The notes under the pieces are model-generated. The model saw only the letters and a list, made by a program, of their open reading frames with translations. It made no database searches and was not told the DNA's origin. A stretch of 63,784 bases of DNA from Bacillus sp. AFS029637 (GTDB lineage Bacteria > Bacillota > Bacilli > Bacillales > Bacillaceae_G): positions 1 to 63,784 of the forward strand of contig NZ_NUPZ01000032.1 in the NCBI RefSeq assembly GCF_002584985.1, read 5' to 3'. The position numbers and the translations under genes are program-made. This document shows, one piece after another, positions 10,032 to 23,147 of this stretch (its first letter is position 1; every line of letters starts with the position of its first letter).

Positions 10032-12440
10032 ATGTTTACTCATGTTGAAAGTTTCAAATCAGCTTTTCTAGAAAAGTTAGAGACGATGTACGGAAAAAGT
10101 TTCAAAGACTCTACAACTCGTGATCAATATAATACACTCGGCCATATGGTACGTGAGTATATGAATAGTCAATGGATTGCAACGAATGAAAGTTACCGAG
10201 CTGGAGAGCAAAAGCAAATGTATTACTTATCCATTGAGTTTTTACTTGGACGTTTGCTTGGAAGTAACATATTAAATTTAGGCATCAAGGATGTATGTGA
10301 GCAAGGACTGTCTGAGCTCGGGATTTCTTTGCACGATTTAGAAGAGGTGGAAGCAGATGCAGGTCTTGGTAATGGTGGACTTGGGCGTTTAGCAGCCTGT
10401 TTCCTTGATTCACTCGCTTCGTTAAACTTGCCAGGACACGGCTGTGGAATTCGTTACAAACATGGCTTATTTGATCAAAAAATTGTTGATGGTTATCAAG
10501 TTGAATTTCCAGAACAGTGGCTTCTTCATGAAAACGTATGGGAAGTAAGAAGATATGATCAAGCCGTAGAAGTAAGTTATTTTGGCAATGTTGAACCGCT
10601 AAACATTGACGGACGTTTAGAGTTCAGGCATACGAATGCAGAAGTGATTATGGCAGTGCCATATGACGTTCCAGTAGTAGGTTATGAGACAAGTACTGTA
10701 AATACGCTCAGACTTTGGAATGCGGAACCAGTTCCTTTCCCGCAAAATTGCAAAGATATTTTGAAGTATAAGCGTGAAACAGAGGCTGTATCTGAGTTTT
10801 TATATCCAGATGATACGCATGATGAGGGGAAAATACTTCGTTTGAAACAACAGTATTTCCTCGTATCAGCAAGCTTGCAAAATATCGTTCGTATGCATAG
10901 AGAAAGATACGGTAGCCTTCGTCAGTTGCATGAAAAAATTGCGATTCATATTAACGATACCCATCCGGTTTTAGCGATTCCAGAATTGATGCGTATTTTA
11001 TTAGACGAGGAAAAATTAGCATGGGAAGAAGCTTGGCATATAACGACGCAGACGATTTCTTATACGAATCATACGACGTTATCAGAAGCGCTTGAGAAGT
11101 GGCCAATTCACATTTTTAAACCGTTATTACCGAGAATATATATGATTATTGAAGAGATTAATGAACGTTTCTGTCATGAGCTTTGGGAACGTTATCCTTA
11201 TGAATGGCATCGCATTGAAAATATGGCGATTATTGCGCATGATCTTGTGAAAATGGCTCATTTAGCGATTGTTGGAAGCCATAGCGTCAACGGTGTAGCG
11301 AAAATTCATACGGAAATTTTAAAACAGCGTGAAATGCGATTGTTCTATGAGTTTTACCCAGATAAGTTTAATAATAAAACAAATGGAATTGCTCATAGGC
11401 GCTGGCTCATGAAAGCAAATTCGCAGCTAACAAATCTCATTTCCGAGGCGATTGGAACGGAGTGGAAGAAAGAACCGATTAAACTGCAAGCATTGCAAAC
11501 TTTTCAGTATGATGCTAGTTTCCAAGAGAAGCTTGCTGATGTAAAGCAAGAGCGTAAGATTATTTTAGCGGAGCGCATTCATAATCAAATGGGGATTACG
11601 ATTGATCCAAATTCCATTTTTGATGTGCAAGTGAAAAGATTGCATGCATACAAACGACAATTATTAAATGTTCTTCATATTTTATATTTGTATAACCGTT
11701 TGAAAGAGGATGCTAGTTTTTCATTTTATCCGCGTACTTTTATTTTTGGAGCAAAAGCATCTCCAGGCTATTATTATGCGAAGAAGATTATTAAATTAAT
11801 TAATGAACTTGCAAGAAAAGTAAATAATGATCCGTACGTAAGTCAATTTATGAAAGTTATCTTTCTAGAAAACTACCGAGTTTCTTTAGCGGAAGATATA
11901 TTCCCAGCAGCTGACGTAAGTGAGCAAATTTCAACTGCGAGTAAGGAAGCATCGGGAACAGGGAACATGAAATTTATGATGAATGGTGCGATTACACTCG
12001 GAACGTTAGATGGAGCTAATATTGAAATAAAAGACCGAGTTGGTGATGGAGCCTGTTTCATTTTCGGCTTAACGGCGGATGAGGTTCTTCATTACTATCA
12101 AAATGGTGGATATCGTGCAAGTGATTATTATCACCACAATATGCACATTAAAAAAGTGGTAGATCAGCTAACGAACGGTTTCTTTACACATGTAGGGGCT
12201 GAATTTGAAGCGATTTATGATTCTCTTGTTATTCAAAATGACGAATATTTCGTTCTTCGAGATTTTAGTCCATATGCGGAAAGACAGGAAGCTGTCGGTA
12301 GAGCCTATGAAAATAGGAGGAAATGGCTAGAAATGTCGATTTTGAATATTGCACAATCTGGTCATTTCGCGAGCGATCGAACGATCTTGCAGTATAGCAA
12401 TGAAATTTGGGGTATTGGTAATACCGTTAAACTATATTAA
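10032..12440 (+). CDS. glgP: glycogen phosphorylase
   Basis: An 802-residue PLP-dependent phosphorylase that releases glucose-1-phosphate from alpha-1,4-glucans. The pyridoxal-phosphate lysine is in EASGTGNMK (K647); ADAGLGNGGLGRLAACF near residue 110 is the conserved glycine-rich segment. Length is normal for bacterial GlgP. AGGTGG precedes the ATG. It is the last gene, so synthesis and breakdown of the polymer are encoded on one transcript. Confidence 0.96.
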   Translation: MFTHVESFKSAFLEKLETMYGKSFKDSTTRDQYNTLGHMVREYMNSQWIATNESYRAGEQKQMYYLSIEFLLGRLLGSNILNLGIKDVCEQGLSELGISLHDLEEVEADAGLGNGGLGRLAACFLDSLASLNLPGHGCGIRYKHGLFDQKIVDGYQVEFPEQWLLHENVWEVRRYDQAVEVSYFGNVEPLNIDGRLEFRHTNAEVIMAVPYDVPVVGYETSTVNTLRLWNAEPVPFPQNCKDILKYKRETEAVSEFLYPDDTHDEGKILRLKQQYFLVSASLQNIVRMHRERYGSLRQLHEKIAIHINDTHPVLAIPELMRILLDEEKLAWEEAWHITTQTISYTNHTTLSEALEKWPIHIFKPLLPRIYMIIEEINERFCHELWERYPYEWHRIENMAIIAHDLVKMAHLAIVGSHSVNGVAKIHTEILKQREMRLFYEFYPDKFNNKTNGIAHRRWLMKANSQLTNLISEAIGTEWKKEPIKLQALQTFQYDASFQEKLADVKQERKIILAERIHNQMGITIDPNSIFDVQVKRLHAYKRQLLNVLHILYLYNRLKEDASFSFYPRTFIFGAKASPGYYYAKKIIKLINELARKVNNDPYVSQFMKVIFLENYRVSLAEDIFPAADVSEQISTASKEASGTGNMKFMMNGAITLGTLDGANIEIKDRVGDGACFIFGLTADEVLHYYQNGGYRASDYYHHNMHIKKVVDQLTNGFFTHVGAEFEAIYDSLVIQNDEYFVLRDFSPYAERQEAVGRAYENRRKWLEMSILNIAQSGHFASDRTILQYSNEIWGIGNTVKLY

Positions 12441-12443
12441 GTG

Positions 12444-12474
12444 AAAGTCCCTTTTGAAGGGACTTTTCTTTATT
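12444..12474 (+). terminator. terminator of the glg operon
   Basis: AAAGTCCCTT pairs with AAGGGACTTT across a 3-nt loop and is followed by a T-rich stretch, directly after glgP. Confidence 0.85.
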
Positions 12475-12551
12475 ATGTTGAAATGTGCAAAATTGTATAT
12501 GAGAGGAAAAACGTATTTACTTTTAAAACAAAAATTTAATCGCTTAGAAAA

Positions 12552-12586
12552 GTAAAACGAGCTTAATGAGAGTAAGCTCGTTTTAC
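12552..12586 (-). terminator. terminator, bidirectional
   Basis: GTAAAACGAGCTTA pairs with TAAGCTCGTTTTAC, a perfect 14-bp stem with a 7-nt loop. It lies directly downstream of the small minus-strand gene and has T-rich tails on both strands. Confidence 0.8.
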
Positions 12587-12595
12587 TTATTTTGC

Positions 12596-12730
12596 TTAAG
12601 AAAGAAATGGAATAGCGGTATATATTATGCCTGTTCCACCATATTCTCCTGTCGCAAAGTATGAAAATGTAAAGAAACCTGTAAATGAAAAAATTGCAAT
12701 GAGCAAAAGTGCAAAGATAAATTTTAGCAT
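12596..12730 (-). CDS. small membrane protein, unknown function
   Basis: A 44-residue peptide with one hydrophobic stretch (about residues 2-25, LKFIFALLLIAIFSFTGFFTF) and a glycine/tyrosine-rich tail. GAGGGGACC precedes the ATG at 12730 with good spacing, and a strong terminator follows the stop. I recognise no family. The frame extends upstream to 12829, but only this ATG has a ribosome-binding site. Confidence 0.6.
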   Translation of the reverse strand: MLKFIFALLLIAIFSFTGFFTFSYFATGEYGGTGIIYTAIPFLS

Positions 12731-12807
12731 GTAAGGTCCCCTCATCCAAAAAATAATTTCATATATTATTATAGTATAAGAATATATGATTTCCAAATGT
12801 TTACTGG

Positions 12808-13530
12808 TTAAAAATGAGAAGTCAGACATGTTTTGTATGTTGTAATGGAATGATTATTCGTAATGGATTTTGTGTTTTTCGTAAATGTCATATTGTGATG
12901 AACGTGTACATATTCCCAGTCTTGATCGTTAAAATGGACATTTCGTGGTGGAAGAAGAGGAACGACATCAAATAAATTGACGAAGCGAAAGCTACTAGCT
13001 ACTTGCAGTTTATAATAATTTCGAAAGGCAACATCTCCAACCTTTGGAGAGGCGAATGTATAAATTCCATACTGTGCGAAGGCAGTGTTAATTCGTGCAT
13101 CTAATATGTGTAGTGTGGCGAGTGCTCCCCCTAAGCTATGGCCTGTTGCAAGAAGTTTCTTATGGGCTGGTAACGATACGAGCATATCCATAATAGAATC
13201 CCGGCATGATTCATAAATAGAAAGAAAGCCATTATGGACATTTCCGCTATTGAGAGCATATGGATATGGTTTTTGGTTGACGAGTGAATCGATAATCCAG
13301 TCTGTATCTGTTTGCGTACCTCGAAAAGCTATAATAATTGTATCCTCAGACTCCAGTATGAATCCAAACCAATCTGTCGTTTGAATGGTTTTACCTTGAA
13401 AGCCTTGTACATATTGAAAACCATCCGGTATTTCGAAAATCCCATTTTGTTTATATTGTTCATATGTTAGATCGCAGCAAGATGCTAACAGTATGGCAGT
13501 ATCTTTATCGAAGGATAAAGGAGTACGCAT
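12808..13530 (-). CDS. class 3 lipase-family alpha/beta hydrolase
   Basis: A 240-residue cytosolic-looking hydrolase with no signal peptide. The nucleophile elbow is GHSLGG (S132), preceded by the oxyanion-side motif IIAFRGTQT. The likely triad is completed by D188 in NLFDVVPLLPP and H227 in NNHSITTY. This is the fungal-type class 3 lipase pattern. AAGGAGGG lies upstream of the ATG. Substrate is unknown. Its 3' end overlaps the upstream extension of the small membrane-protein frame, but not that gene itself. Confidence 0.85.
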   Translation of the reverse strand: MRTPLSFDKDTAILLASCCDLTYEQYKQNGIFEIPDGFQYVQGFQGKTIQTTDWFGFILESEDTIIIAFRGTQTDTDWIIDSLVNQKPYPYALNSGNVHNGFLSIYESCRDSIMDMLVSLPAHKKLLATGHSLGGALATLHILDARINTAFAQYGIYTFASPKVGDVAFRNYYKLQVASSFRFVNLFDVVPLLPPRNVHFNDQDWEYVHVHHNMTFTKNTKSITNNHSITTYKTCLTSHF

Positions 13531-13609
13531 TAAGGAAGCCCTCCTTAAGAAAAGGTATAGTTTAAATATATGCAGTGAGGAACTTGATTCATTCTTTTTG
13601 AAAAAAGGC

Positions 13610-13640
13610 TTGCACCTACAGTTACGTGAGGAAGTATGAT
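13610..13640 (+). promoter_or_regulatory. MerR-type promoter with 19-bp spacer
   Basis: TTGCAC (13610-13615) and TATGAT (13635-13640) are 19 bp apart, the overlong spacing typical of promoters that MerR-family activators untwist. The spacer holds an imperfect dyad, CCTACAGTTACGTGAGG, similar to TipA-family operators. It lies 33 bp upstream of the MerR gene, suggesting autoactivation. Confidence 0.65.
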
Positions 13641-13672
13641 TTTTATAAATATGTTGTTAGGAGGCGGGAAGG

Positions 13673-14440
13673 ATGAGTAAAGGGGAAAGTTATTCGATTG
13701 GTGAATTCTCAAAGAAAACAGGAACATCAATACGAACGCTACAATATTACGATGAAATTGGATTGCTTAAGCCTGAAAAAAATATGAATTCTGGACACCG
13801 TATATATAAAAACAAAGATGTATTGGAATTACAAAAAATAGTGAGTCTAAAAATATTAGGATATAGTTTAGAAGAAATCCGCGTTATGCTTAAAATGCCA
13901 AGTTTGAATGTAAGTTTAAAAGAAACATTGGAACAACAAAGAAAGGCCTTTGAAGAAAAGAAAAAACAAATTGAAGTCTCGATAAAGGCGATTGAAAGAA
14001 CGATAATATGCCTTGAAGAAGAACAGGTAGATAGTGGCATAGTAATGAGTTTAATTAACAGTATTCAAAAAGAAAATGAGCAACGTTTATGGCTTGAAGA
14101 ATATGTATCAAAAGAAGTGGTTGATGGATTATATAATAAGCCAGAAGAAGAGAGCATAGCGCTTGATAAAGAATTTGTGCGTTTAGCAACAGAAGTGAAA
14201 AGGTTGTTTGGAAGACGAATTGAGGATTCAGAAGTGCAAAAGCTAGTTGATGAACATATGAAAGCGACTCTTAAGTATGTCGGTGAAGAGACGATGTATT
14301 CTCTAGGTAAATTAGAGAATGTAGAAGAACAATATAATAATATGATGCCTTCTCCTTATACGGAAGAAGAAGAGGCGTGGCTTAATGAAGCGATGGAATA
14401 TTATATGATTCAAAATGGTTTATATAGTCCACCTAAATAA
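13673..14440 (+). CDS. MerR-family regulator with TipAS-like effector domain
   Basis: A 255-residue transcriptional regulator. The N-terminal MerR winged helix (YSIGEFSKKTGTSIRTLQYYDEIGLLKP) covers residues 7-75, a coiled-coil dimer helix about 80-125, and a helical C-terminal domain about 130-250 resembles the antibiotic-binding TipAS domain (B. subtilis Mta class). TAGGAGGCGGG precedes the ATG. It is alone between its own promoter and a terminator, so its targets may lie elsewhere. Drug sensing is inferred from the family. Confidence 0.87.
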   Translation: MSKGESYSIGEFSKKTGTSIRTLQYYDEIGLLKPEKNMNSGHRIYKNKDVLELQKIVSLKILGYSLEEIRVMLKMPSLNVSLKETLEQQRKAFEEKKKQIEVSIKAIERTIICLEEEQVDSGIVMSLINSIQKENEQRLWLEEYVSKEVVDGLYNKPEEESIALDKEFVRLATEVKRLFGRRIEDSEVQKLVDEHMKATLKYVGEETMYSLGKLENVEEQYNNMMPSPYTEEEEAWLNEAMEYYMIQNGLYSPPK

Positions 14441-14463
14441 AAAGTGCCCAATAAGGGCACTTT
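14441..14463. terminator. bidirectional terminator between convergent genes
   Basis: AAAGTGCCC-AATAA-GGGCACTTT, a perfect 9-bp stem, lies between the stop codons of the MerR gene and the convergent AIM24-family gene. Confidence 0.8.
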
Positions 14464-15246
14464 CTACTCTTTCCCATCTAAAAGACGACCAAGTCCACCT
14501 AAAACACTACCTTCACCACTGCCTTGAGCTCCTGGGCTTGTAAGGCGTGCTGCTAAGCGGCTAAGTGTTAAGGACTGAATCCAAACAGTTCCAGGACCTT
14601 CTAACGTTGCGAAGAATAAACCTTCGCCGCCAAATAGAGCTGTTTTTACTTTTCCTACGAATTCAATATCATAGTTAACGTCTTTTGTCATAGCAACGAG
14701 ACAACCTGTATCAATGCGAAGCTTTTCGCCAGGTTTCAATTCACGCTTATATACTGTTCCGCCAGCGTGCATGAAAGCAAGGCCATCACCTTCCAGTTTC
14801 TGCATGATGAAACCTTCACCACCGAAGAAACCACTACCTATTTTTTTCGTGAATTCAATACCGATAGAAACACCTTTTGCAGCGCAAAGAAAGGCATCTT
14901 TTTGACAAACTACTTTTCCTTGATATTCTGTTAAATCAACAGGAATAATTTTACCAGGGTAAGGAGCAGCAAAGGATACGTGGCGTTTGCCGTGACCTGT
15001 ATTTGTAAATACAGTCATAAACATGCTTTCCCCTGTAACAAGACGTTTACCAGCGCCCATTAATTTACCGAATAGACCACCAGATGGTCCAGAGCCATCG
15101 CCGAAAATCGTTTCCATTTCGATATGATCTTCCATCATCATCATTGCGCCAGCTTCAGCAATAACGCTTTCTTTTGGATCTAACTCAATTTCAACAAACT
15201 GCATATCATCGCCATATAATTTATACTCGATTTCATGTGCTTGCAT
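14464..15246 (-). CDS. AIM24-family (TIGR00266) protein
   Basis: A 260-residue soluble protein of the AIM24/TIGR00266 family. The glycine-rich blocks [18 protein letters not shown] and [18 protein letters not shown] are the repeated beta-roll signature. Bacterial members have no firmly known role. AGGTGAAAAA lies before the ATG at 15246. The C-terminus is glycine-rich. It is monocistronic. Confidence 0.88.
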   Translation of the reverse strand: MQAHEIEYKLYGDDMQFVEIELDPKESVIAEAGAMMMMEDHIEMETIFGDGSGPSGGLFGKLMGAGKRLVTGESMFMTVFTNTGHGKRHVSFAAPYPGKIIPVDLTEYQGKVVCQKDAFLCAAKGVSIGIEFTKKIGSGFFGGEGFIMQKLEGDGLAFMHAGGTVYKRELKPGEKLRIDTGCLVAMTKDVNYDIEFVGKVKTALFGGEGLFFATLEGPGTVWIQSLTLSRLAARLTSPGAQGSGEGSVLGGLGRLLDGKE

Positions 15247-15394
15247 TTTTTCACCTCATCATGTGTAATACTTATATTGTACAGAAGTTAAAAGAATTAG
15301 AGTACTGTATTTTTGTTAATTTTGGAATAAAATAGAATAAAAATTTAAGGTTATACTAATGTTATAAAAACCGATGAAATGAAAGTGTTCTCAT

Positions 15395-15423
15395 TTGACG
15401 TTTTGGATATAGCGTGATATAGT
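15395..15423 (+). promoter_or_regulatory. sigma-A promoter of cspD
   Basis: TTGACG and TATAGT separated by 17 bp give a near-consensus promoter. The expected transcript start near 15430 leaves a 5' leader of about 135 nt, typical of cold-shock genes. Confidence 0.8.
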
Positions 15424-15429
15424 TGAGTC

Positions 15430-15767
<338 letters not shown>

Positions 15768-15780
15768 TTAGCTAGCGATA

Positions 15781-15812
15781 AAAAGCATTCCGATTTTCGG
15801 AATGCTTTTTTT
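15781..15812. terminator. terminator of cspD, shared with yteA
   Basis: AAAAGCATTCCGA pairs with TCGGAATGCTTTT and runs into T8. It separates the convergent cspD and yteA genes. Confidence 0.9.
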
Positions 15813-16543
15813 TATTCTTTGGAACTAGATTCATTTGAGGATAATTCGCCTTTGAAGGTACGTTCTTCAAAATCATCAAGCATTTGTTCATATTCTTCGT
15901 GTTCTTCTGTTGCAAAAACTTGCGGATTTTTCCCATACATATCCGTACCGATAAAGTTTTCGAAATCCTCTACGTAGCCTACGTTTTCCTCACTATTTAC
16001 GTACATGCCATTATAGTTTTTGGAATCTTGTCTTTCTAAATCAGACGGTGTTTCAGATGTTCCGTAATTTGCGACATCTTGCCAAGCATCTTCTGCATCA
16101 TATTCAACAGAATGGTCTTCATCGTGCTTGTGGAAAGAAGGAGATAACACTTCTTCTTCAACGGGCCTCGTCTCCATATTTAATTTATTTGTCGCGTGCT
16201 GTATACACGTTGTAGCGGTCGGCATTGCTTCTAGTCTTTCAAACGGAATTTCCACGCCAGATACTTCGCAAATGCCGTACGTACCAGCTTCTATTTTTTG
16301 TAGGGCGTGTTTTGTATCTTCTAGCTGTTTATGCCAAAGCTCGATGAGTCCGAAATCTTTTTCACGTTCATATAATTCTGTTGCCATATCGGCCGGATGG
16401 TTATCATAGCTAGATAATTCTCCAACGGAATCGCGTTCAGATGCACGGTCTTCATTTTCATGTGTTTGAATCGTTTGCTCTAGTTCTTGTTTTTGTTTTT
16501 CTAAAACGGATTTAAATTGATTTATTTGTTGTGGAGTTAGCAT
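15812..16543 (-). CDS. yteA: YteA-family sporulation protein (DksA/TraR-like)
   Basis: A 243-residue protein with an N-terminal coiled coil (about 1-95) and a DksA/TraR-type zinc-finger region (GTYGICEVSGVEIPFERLEAMPTA, about 102-130). Only two of the four usual cysteines remain (GICEVSG and TTCIQHA), so the finger is degenerate. The acidic C-terminal half with NYGTSETPSD is typical of the sporulation YteA family. AGGAAGG precedes the ATG. Monocistronic. Confidence 0.85.
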   Translation of the reverse strand: MLTPQQINQFKSVLEKQKQELEQTIQTHENEDRASERDSVGELSSYDNHPADMATELYEREKDFGLIELWHKQLEDTKHALQKIEAGTYGICEVSGVEIPFERLEAMPTATTCIQHATNKLNMETRPVEEEVLSPSFHKHDEDHSVEYDAEDAWQDVANYGTSETPSDLERQDSKNYNGMYVNSEENVGYVEDFENFIGTDMYGKNPQVFATEEHEEYEQMLDDFEERTFKGELSSNESSSKE

Positions 16544-16640
16544 AGTCGTCCACCTTCCTACAATTCAGTTTCTTTACATAGTATGAGCGTTGGGAGTAGG
16601 AATTATGAGATGAATTTTAGCTTAGAAGTGAGGATATGAA

Positions 16641-16668
16641 AAAAAGAGCTGCATAAGCAGCTCCTTTT
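16641..16668 (-). terminator. terminator of menA
   Basis: GAGCTGC-ATAA-GCAGCTC with T-rich flanks, directly downstream of menA on the minus strand. Confidence 0.88.
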
Positions 16669-17621
16669 TATAGGAAATATCCAAGTAGTAATCCAATTCC
16701 CATTAGGAAACCGAAGATTGTATTTGTTTTTGCTGTTGCGACCATCGCAGGTGCCATTTCCATTGGAATGCTTTTGCCGATAAAACCTTTCGTCGCTTTA
16801 AATGCTTTCGGTGCACTTAAAAATACGATAAGCATCCATGGTGATACGATGCCCACGATAATTAAAGCAATTGTCCAAATGTAAGCAACGATAAACATAG
16901 AAGCGAGAACACCAATGGCTCTTTCGCGTCCAACGAGAATGGCTAACGTTTTACGACCATTTTCCTTATCGCCATCTAAGTCACGAATGTTGTTAGATAG
17001 TAAAATTGCACCAATTAAAATGGAACTTGGGATAGACAGTAAAATCACTTCAGATGTTACTGTTCCTGTTTGAATAAAGAATGAAATCCCAATAATAATG
17101 ACGCCCATAAATAATCCTGCTGTTAATTCTCCAAACGGTGTATACGCAATTGGAATTGGTCCACCTGTATAAAGGTAAGCGACGGCCATACAAACAAGAC
17201 CGATTGCAGCAAGCCACCAGCTAGAATTCATACAAATATAAACACCTAATAGCATTGCGATGCCAAAAAATCCAAATGCTAAGTTCAGTACCGTTTTTGG
17301 CTGAATACCATCGCGAACGATAGCACCACCGATACCAACTGAACCTTCATGATCGAGTCCTCTTTTATAATCAAAGTATTCGTTAAACATGTTTGTTGCT
17401 GCTTGAATGAGAAGACAAGCAAGAAGCATCATAAGGAAAAGAGGGAGATGTATTTGATTTATACCTCCGACCTGCATCGCATATGCTGTTCCGATGAAAA
17501 CAGGAACGAAAGCGGCTGTTAATGTATGGGGACGTAGTAAACTCCACCAAATGCGCCAGCCTGTTTGTTTACTTGGCTTTGGCGCCGTAGGAGAGGAATT
17601 CGTTTCGACGTTCATTTCCAT
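16668..17621 (-). CDS. menA: 1,4-dihydroxy-2-naphthoate polyprenyltransferase
   Basis: A 317-residue UbiA-family membrane prenyltransferase that attaches the polyprenyl tail to 1,4-dihydroxy-2-naphthoate in menaquinone synthesis. The two Mg-prenyl-diphosphate motifs are NEYFDYKRGLD (N80-D90) and RDLDGDKENGRKT, with about eight or nine membrane segments between and around them. AGGAGG precedes the ATG. It diverges from menF across 194 bp that holds a symmetric promoter pair. Confidence 0.95.
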   Translation of the reverse strand: MEMNVETNSSPTAPKPSKQTGWRIWWSLLRPHTLTAAFVPVFIGTAYAMQVGGINQIHLPLFLMMLLACLLIQAATNMFNEYFDYKRGLDHEGSVGIGGAIVRDGIQPKTVLNLAFGFFGIAMLLGVYICMNSSWWLAAIGLVCMAVAYLYTGGPIPIAYTPFGELTAGLFMGVIIIGISFFIQTGTVTSEVILLSIPSSILIGAILLSNNIRDLDGDKENGRKTLAILVGRERAIGVLASMFIVAYIWTIALIIVGIVSPWMLIVFLSAPKAFKATKGFIGKSIPMEMAPAMVATAKTNTIFGFLMGIGLLLGYFL

Positions 17622-17658
17622 GTTGAATCCTCCTTAAGTCACATATTGTACACAATTA

Positions 17659-17687
17659 AGTGTAGAAAAAGCATCATTTAGTGTCAA
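17659..17687 (-). promoter_or_regulatory. menA promoter
   Basis: On the minus strand TTGACA (17687-17682) and TACACT (17664-17659) are 17 bp apart. The -35 hexamer lies inside one arm of the 12-bp inverted repeat shared with the menF promoter. Confidence 0.72.
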
Positions 17688-17741
17688 CGTTTATTTTCTA
17701 GGAAGAGAAGGTGAATTTCTCAGAAATGCTAAACGTTGACA
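17682..17741. repeat. 12-bp inverted repeat spanning the divergent men promoters
   Basis: TGTCAACGTTTA (17682-17693) and TAAACGTTGACA (17730-17741) are perfect inverted copies 36 bp apart. Each arm contains the TTGACA -35 hexamer of the promoter that reads outward from it. The symmetry suggests a shared operator, but could partly reflect two similar -35 regions. Confidence 0.8.
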
Positions 17742-17765
17742 GGCCTTTCGTTTGAGGTGTATCTT
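17736..17765 (+). promoter_or_regulatory. menF operon promoter
   Basis: TTGACA (17736-17741) and TATCTT (17760-17765) are 18 bp apart, 50 bp upstream of the menF start. Confidence 0.7.
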
Positions 17766-17815
17766 AAAATCAAGCGTAATTATGACTATTTTTCGCCCAT
17801 AGGGGGGAGACAATT

Positions 17816-21770
<3,955 letters not shown>

Positions 21771-21839
21771 TGCTTTTTTCATCTAAGAAGGAAGTCACAC
21801 TTATAGAGGAGATCAGAAATATACAAGGAGGTAATAGTA

Positions 21840-22658
21840 ATGGCTATTGAATGGGTAACAGAAGGCAATTATGAAGATATTATTTATTCAACATACAATG
21901 GTATCGCAAAGATTTCGATTAACCGCCCTGAAGTACATAACGCATTCCGTCCTAAAACGGTAATGGAGTTAATCAATGCTTTTGCACACGCTCGTGATGA
22001 TGCAAATGTTGGCGTTATCATTTTAACAGGAGAAGGTGGACGTGCATTCTGTTCTGGCGGCGACCAAAAAGTTCGCGGTCATGGCGGATATGTAGGTGAC
22101 GACCAAATCCCACGTCTAAACGTATTAGACTTACAACGTCTAATTCGCGCAATTCCTAAACCAGTTATCGCAATGGTAGCAGGTTATGCAATCGGTGGAG
22201 GACACGTACTTCATATCGTATGTGACTTAACAATCGCTGCAGACAACGCTGTATTCGGACAAACAGGTCCTAAAGTAGGAAGCTTTGACGGTGGATACGG
22301 AGCTGGTTACTTAGCTCGTATGGTAGGCCACAAGAAAGCTCGTGAAATTTGGTACCTATGCCGTCAATACAACGCACAAGAAGCGCTTGATATGGGCTTA
22401 GTAAACACAGTAGTACCATTAGAAGAACTTGAAGCAGAAACAGTACAATGGGCACAAGAAATTTTAGCAAACAGCCCAATGGCACTTCGCTTCCTAAAAG
22501 CTGCATTCAACGCAGACACAGACGGTCTAGCTGGTATTCAACAACTAGCTGGAGATGCAACGTTATTGTACTACACAACTGACGAAGCAAAAGAAGGCCG
22601 CGACGCGTTCAAAGAAAAACGCAGTCCGGACTTCGGTCAATTCCCTCGTTTCCCTTGA
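21840..22658 (+). CDS. menB: 1,4-dihydroxy-2-naphthoyl-CoA synthase
   Basis: A 272-residue crotonase-fold enzyme that cyclises o-succinylbenzoyl-CoA to DHNA-Co[41 protein letters not shown] and the C-terminal [12 protein letters not shown] are hallmark segments. AAGGAGG precedes the ATG, 69 bp after menH. Its codon choice is more optimised than that of its neighbours. Confidence 0.97.
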   Translation: MAIEWVTEGNYEDIIYSTYNGIAKISINRPEVHNAFRPKTVMELINAFAHARDDANVGVIILTGEGGRAFCSGGDQKVRGHGGYVGDDQIPRLNVLDLQRLIRAIPKPVIAMVAGYAIGGGHVLHIVCDLTIAADNAVFGQTGPKVGSFDGGYGAGYLARMVGHKKAREIWYLCRQYNAQEALDMGLVNTVVPLEELEAETVQWAQEILANSPMALRFLKAAFNADTDGLAGIQQLAGDATLLYYTTDEAKEGRDAFKEKRSPDFGQFPRFP

Positions 22659-22660
22659 TC

Positions 22661-23085
22661 AAACCAAAAGCGGAGCCGACTGTTTAGCCCCGTTGGCTAA
22701 GGTTCTTTCGCACAGAAAGTGTTTTTTACTTTCTCGTGCGGAAGGTTCTTAGACGGAAGGGGCTAGGAGGCGCAGCTGGATGAAACCAAAAGCGGAAGCG
22801 GCTCGTTTAGAATGTGAGGGGGATGGAGCTTCTGACAAAGAGGCGCTTTTTGCCTCGTAGGAAGAAGCGAAGCCACCGAACATTCTAGCCGCTGTAGCTG
22901 GATGAAATCAAAAGCGGAAGCGGCTCGCTTAGAACAAGAGGGCGTTGGAACTCCTGACGTAGAGGCGCTTTTTGCCTCGTAGGAAGGCGTGAAACGACCG
23001 ACTGTTCTAGCCGCTGTAGCTGGATGAGACCAAAAGCGGAAGCGGCTCGCCTACAAAGTGAGACGCCACCGACGATCAAACCGGA
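22661..23085. repeat. tandem array of 122-bp hairpin repeats between menB and menE
   Basis: Three complete units of exactly 122 bp (22661-22782, 22783-22904, 22905-23026) and a partial fourth (23027 to about 23085). Each opens with AAACCAAAAGCGGA and closes with AGCTGGATG. The outer arms AGCGGCT/AGCCGCT can pair. The inner hairpin is GAGGCG-CTTTT-TGCCTC in units 2 and 3, but a different hairpin, GAAAGT-GTTTTTT-ACTTTC, in unit 1, and its middle arms TTAGCCCC/GGGGCTA differ too. Structure is thus kept while sequence changes. It resembles the bcr-type intergenic repeats of the B. cereus group; exact class not confirmed. No gene lies here. Confidence 0.85.
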
Positions 23086-23147
23086 AACAAAACAACTAAG
23101 AGACTTGATGTCATATCAGGTCTCTTTCTTTCATGAAAGGAGAATGG

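Noticed and set aside
12432-12749. 105-codon minus-strand frame after glgP
   Set aside because: It overlaps the glgP end, two terminators and the better-supported 44-residue frame, and has no ribosome-binding site.
22555-23079. Short open frames across the menB-menE repeat region
   Set aside because: They follow the repeat units rather than codon structure and change with each unit.
22661-23085. Tandem direct repeats considered as a CRISPR array
   Set aside because: Units are 122 bp and similar throughout, with internal hairpins; there are no unique spacers and no cas genes.
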